From assembly GCA_025352435.1 (NCBI GenBank), contig JANXTN010000248.1, positions 1-8,898 of the forward strand: a DNA stretch of 8,898 nucleotides, written 5' to 3'. Origin of the DNA: Ferruginibacter sp. Lineage in GTDB: Bacteria; Bacteroidota; Bacteroidia; Chitinophagales; Chitinophagaceae. A program made the position numbers and the translations under genes. Within the stretch, counting starts at the first letter, position 1, and each line of letters opens with the position of its first letter. This document shows positions 6,193 to 8,898 of this stretch, one piece after another. The notes under the pieces are model-generated. The model worked only from the letters and a program-made list of their open reading frames with translations. It was not told where the DNA came from and ran no database searches.

Positions 6193-7698
6193 TTAATTTT
6201 TCAGATTACTGCTCGAGTCAAAAAAAGCATCTACGTCTTTTTTAAACTGTACCATATCGGGTTTGTTTATGTAGAACATGTGCCCGGCATTGTAAAAATA
6301 TTGTTTGATATTTTTTCTGACTTCGGGGCGAAGAAACATGTGTTCAATATCATACTGGGCAGTAAAATATGGTGTGGCAAAATCATAGTAGCCGGAGCCA
6401 ACATACACTTTTAACGCTGGGTTTTTCGTCATTGCATCTCGCAGGTTTTCCGCTACATTTAAAAACTGGTTTTGTACATTGCTGTAATTCCATGGAGTAA
6501 CGCTTCCAAAAATATTATACGCTTTGTCTTCTTTAAAATTTAAGTCTTTCCCAAAATAATCATTGATGGCAGATGTGAAAGGACCATCTATATTTGAAAA
6601 CGACGGATCATAACTTACACCTTCACCCACATCATCAAAGTCACGCCCGGTAAAGCGTGCATCTAATCTTCCAATGGTTAGTCCATCAGCTCTCCTAAGT
6701 TCTTTGTAAAAGCGATTTTCATCTACCCGCAGGTTTGCAGCAAGGCAATAATCTTTGCTCAAGCCTGTATAATAACTCATCTTTTCTGCGATGTTATTTT
6801 TTTCTGCATCGGTCATCCATCCTCCTTTTATTAAGGCAGTTGCATATTCGCCCAAGGCAAATTTTTCACTTTCTCTCAATGTCTTTTGCAAGTCTGCCTG
6901 CAAGGCAGGAGCAAGTTTTTTATGGTACCAAGCAGCTGCTGTGTATGATGGAATGTACAATGCACGTGGCAGATCGTTACCGATATAATAATCGTTTGTA
7001 CCAAAATTGAGCACCGGAGAAATAAGAAATATTCCATTGAAATATATGCGGTAACTGTCCTGCAAATATTTTGAAAGCCCTGCAGCTCTTGTAGTGCCAT
7101 AGCTTTCGCCTGCAAGGTATTTTGGTGAGCCCCACCTTTCGTAGCGAGATAAAAAGTGCCTGATAAAAGAAGCTATAGATTGCACATCTTCTACAAATCC
7201 ATGAAATTGTTTTGGACTTTCTCCGGGAGCAGGTCTGCTAAAACCTGTAGCCACGGGATCTATAAACACCAGGTCTGTTTTATCTAACCAACTATATTCA
7301 TTGTCTAAAACTTTGTAAGGCGGAGCTGTAGCTGTGCCATCATCTTTTAGCAATACTCTTTTTGGAGCAAGGCCACCCATGTGTAACCAAACTGAGGATG
7401 AGCCAGGACCGCCATTAAATGTAAAGCATATTGGTCTTGCATTTTCTGCATCGCCGTCTTTTTTATAATAGGTAAAAAATATTTTTGCTACAAGTTTACC
7501 TGTATCATTTTTTAGATCTAAATAGCCGGTGTGTGTGGTATAGTCTATCTTTCTCCCACCTATTGTGTTAGTGCCTTTGGTGATTGTAACCTGTACCCCT
7601 GCAGGTAATAAATCTTTAACCGGAATTACAGGAGTCTTTTGTGCAAAGGCTTGTGCACTCATAATTACAAATGCAATAGGTAGCAATAGTTTTCTCAT
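6193..7698 (-). CDS. Secreted S10-family serine carboxypeptidase-like peptidase
   Basis: A 501-residue alpha/beta-hydrolase-fold peptidase of MEROPS family S10 type, expected to remove C-terminal residues from peptides outside the cytoplasm. Residues 1-20 (MRKLLLPIAFVIMSAQAFAQ) form a Sec signal peptide. The oxyanion region FTFNGGPGSSSVWLHMGG lies at 92-109 and FIDPVATGFS at 145-154. The catalytic triad is visible as Ser199 in GESYGT (198-202), Asp439 in GYYDFATP (436-443) and His473 in YNAGHMFY (469-476). Spacing and length agree with bacterial S10 proteins and nothing is truncated. ATG at 7698 is the start giving the signal peptide. No lipobox or C-terminal sorting domain is seen, so periplasmic or freely secreted location is inferred. 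It lies 134 bases after the sortilin-like gene and 120 before the DUF2490 gene. Actual peptide specificity cannot be read from sequence, and bacterial S10 members are less well characterised than plant and yeast ones. Confidence 0.93.
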   Translation of the reverse strand: MRKLLLPIAFVIMSAQAFAQKTPVIPVKDLLPAGVQVTITKGTNTIGGRKIDYTTHTGYLDLKNDTGKLVAKIFFTYYKKDGDAENARPICFTFNGGPGSSSVWLHMGGLAPKRVLLKDDGTATAPPYKVLDNEYSWLDKTDLVFIDPVATGFSRPAPGESPKQFHGFVEDVQSIASFIRHFLSRYERWGSPKYLAGESYGTTRAAGLSKYLQDSYRIYFNGIFLISPVLNFGTNDYYIGNDLPRALYIPSYTAAAWYHKKLAPALQADLQKTLRESEKFALGEYATALIKGGWMTDAEKNNIAEKMSYYTGLSKDYCLAANLRVDENRFYKELRRADGLTIGRLDARFTGRDFDDVGEGVSYDPSFSNIDGPFTSAINDYFGKDLNFKEDKAYNIFGSVTPWNYSNVQNQFLNVAENLRDAMTKNPALKVYVGSGYYDFATPYFTAQYDIEHMFLRPEVRKNIKQYFYNAGHMFYINKPDMVQFKKDVDAFFDSSSNLKN

Positions 7699-7832
7699 AG
7701 AAATAATTTGTGGTAACCCTAAAATTAATTGAAACCCATTTTAAAACAATTTATAAATAGAAGTGAGTGATAAATTATTTTGGGTTATTTAAAGTAATAT
7801 TTAAAACAGCAATACCTGCATCAAACTGCCTC

Positions 7833-8898
7833 TTAATCTTTCCAGATTGCACCTACACCTGCTTGCCACAGCATTTGATTAAAAGCAGGAATGTCTTTAC
7901 TGAGTAAATCATTACCTCTGTTTTTTAATACAGCCCATTGTGCATTTAATTCTTTTATAAGATCAAGAGCAGGCTGATTGATTGCCGGAATATCACTTTC
8001 TGACTGGTTAAGCAGAAACATATAATTCGCAGAAAATTTATTGGGGAAATTTTCTACATCATCATAAGCTGTTGACTTTCGTTGAATCATTTCTTCATCC
8101 CATGCTTTCATGCGTTTTAACAATGCGGCAGCCTGTGTTTTAATGGCTGCATATTTTTCAGCAGGTAAAAGTGTAGCCAGCATCTGCTCAAGTTGCCCCC
8201 TTTTAGCATCCATTGTATTGATCATTTTATGCATAGTGGTAACTTCTGCTTCCATAGCACTCATGGTGCTGTTGTAAGCTGTATATGCAGCTGGCGTGGT
8301 AGCATACAATGGATTGGCTAAAATAGTTGCTTTAGTGTTGGTTTGTAATTCGCCTACTTTTAATGAAATGCTGTAGGTCCCTGGTATAGCTTTATGACCA
8401 CGGTAGCTGCTTTCAATGTACACATTAGGTATGCCGGGAATAGTGGCGTATCGCATATTCCATACAAAACGGTTAAGCCCTTTTTCGTTGGGTAATACAG
8501 GTTCCTTCGGCGGAGCACCATCATATTTTTTATAGGTACTGTCTGCTTTTGAACTGAATGTATGTACAACATTTCCGGCAGCATCTTTTATCTCCATTGT
8601 TACAACCGCAGTTGTATCCTTTATTTTAGGAAGTTGATAATAAATCACGACGCCGGTGGCCGGGTTTACTCCACGGTATTTACCGGTACCGTCAAAATCT
8701 GGCTTGCTTTCATCCAGTTCACTGCTGCCATTTACGAGGTAAGCTGGCGATGGTTCAAACATTATAATATTGCTCGTATCTTTTTTGTACTGACGAATCA
8801 AACTCAAATCATCCAGTATCCAAAACGAACGACCTGAGGTAGCAGCAATTAAATTACTTTGATGAATTTTTAAATCGGTAACAGGTGTTACAGGAAAA
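7833..8898 (-). CDS. C-terminal part of a sortilin/VPS10-like beta-propeller protein, 5' end outside window
   Basis: The frame enters from the right edge (first full codon 8897-8895) and runs 354 codons to TAA at 7833-7835. The first visible residues, TDLKIHQSNLIAATSGRSFWILDDLS (about 7-32), are the closing propeller blade typical of large bacterial sortilin-like/BNR-repeat proteins. The TTG at 8807 is inside this blade and is not a start. A beta-sandwich resembling the FlgD-type Ig fold follows, with VVTMEIKDAAGNVVHTF (98-114), GLNRFVWNMRY (140-150) and GTYSISLKVGE (173-183). After about residue 205 the chain is helical and probably coiled-coil, with Met/Lys/Glu-rich segments to the end. Complete relatives are around 1000 residues with an N-terminal signal peptide, so roughly two thirds is missing here. 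They are presumed secreted or envelope-bound, and their function in bacteria is unknown. The C-terminus lacks an obvious type IX secretion sorting domain. Confidence 0.82.
   Translation of the reverse strand, partial: FPVTPVTDLKIHQSNLIAATSGRSFWILDDLSLIRQYKKDTSNIIMFEPSPAYLVNGSSELDESKPDFDGTGKYRGVNPATGVVIYYQLPKIKDTTAVVTMEIKDAAGNVVHTFSSKADSTYKKYDGAPPKEPVLPNEKGLNRFVWNMRYATIPGIPNVYIESSYRGHKAIPGTYSISLKVGELQTNTKATILANPLYATTPAAYTAYNSTMSAMEAEVTTMHKMINTMDAKRGQLEQMLATLLPAEKYAAIKTQAAALLKRMKAWDEEMIQRKSTAYDDVENFPNKFSANYMFLLNQSESDIPAINQPALDLIKELNAQWAVLKNRGNDLLSKDIPAFNQMLWQAGVGAIWKD

Noticed and set aside
6735..7115. Short open frames on both strands within the S10 peptidase gene
   Set aside because: They overlap the catalytic-domain coding frame and carry no motifs of their own.
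7699..7832. Terminator or promoter in the gap between the sortilin-like and S10 genes
   Set aside because: I see only AT-rich sequence with weak dyads (for example aaataattt and aaattattt) and no stem strong enough to call.
8805..8807. TTG at 8807 as the start of a 324-residue protein
   Set aside because: The frame continues upstream without a stop for 30 more codons with typical propeller-blade sequence, so the gene is 5'-partial.
8360..8837. Short open frames inside the sortilin-like gene, including a plus-strand one at 8562-8837
   Set aside because: They lie inside a frame that continues off the window edge with strong family character, so they are shadows.

Overview
The window is AT-rich (impression by eye, not computed) and every gene I can support lies on the minus strand. 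The gene content, the Sec signal peptides ending in ...Q, the absence of clear Shine-Dalgarno sequences and the AT-rich leaders suggest Bacteroidota. Chitinophagaceae or a close relative is my best guess, but that rests on protein character only.

In transcription order (right to left) the layout is: (1) the 3' part of a large secreted sortilin/VPS10-like beta-propeller protein, 5' end outside the window; (2) a complete secreted S10 serine carboxypeptidase-like peptidase; (3) a small DUF2490-type predicted outer-membrane beta-barrel; (4) a complete secreted Ntn-hydrolase of the penicillin/acyl-homoserine-lactone acylase family; (5) a 5'-truncated ATPase of the AAA_14/DUF4143 family that has lost its nucleotide-binding domain; (6) glmS, the hexosamine-forming amidotransferase, complete at its start and cut by the left window edge about six codons before its expected end.

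Gaps between genes are about 134, 120, 240, 17 and 261 bases, so this is a co-directional run rather than one tightly packed operon. Genes 1-4 all look like envelope or periplasmic proteins (three hydrolase-like or scaffold proteins plus a barrel). Their shared role, if any, is probably scavenging or processing of peptides and acylated amines outside the cytoplasm. glmS is housekeeping, supplying glucosamine-6-phosphate for cell-wall and envelope glycans, and is not obviously linked to the others.

I do not see a clear undescribed system. The two places most worth a second look are the broken ATPase gene, whose homology starts 17 bases after the acylase stop codon, and the GC-rich hairpin cluster at about 1991-2062 between that remnant and glmS. 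A 16-base near-identical direct repeat flanking a small palindrome sits upstream of the acylase gene. No RNA genes, insertion sequences, CRISPR arrays or convincing promoters were found.
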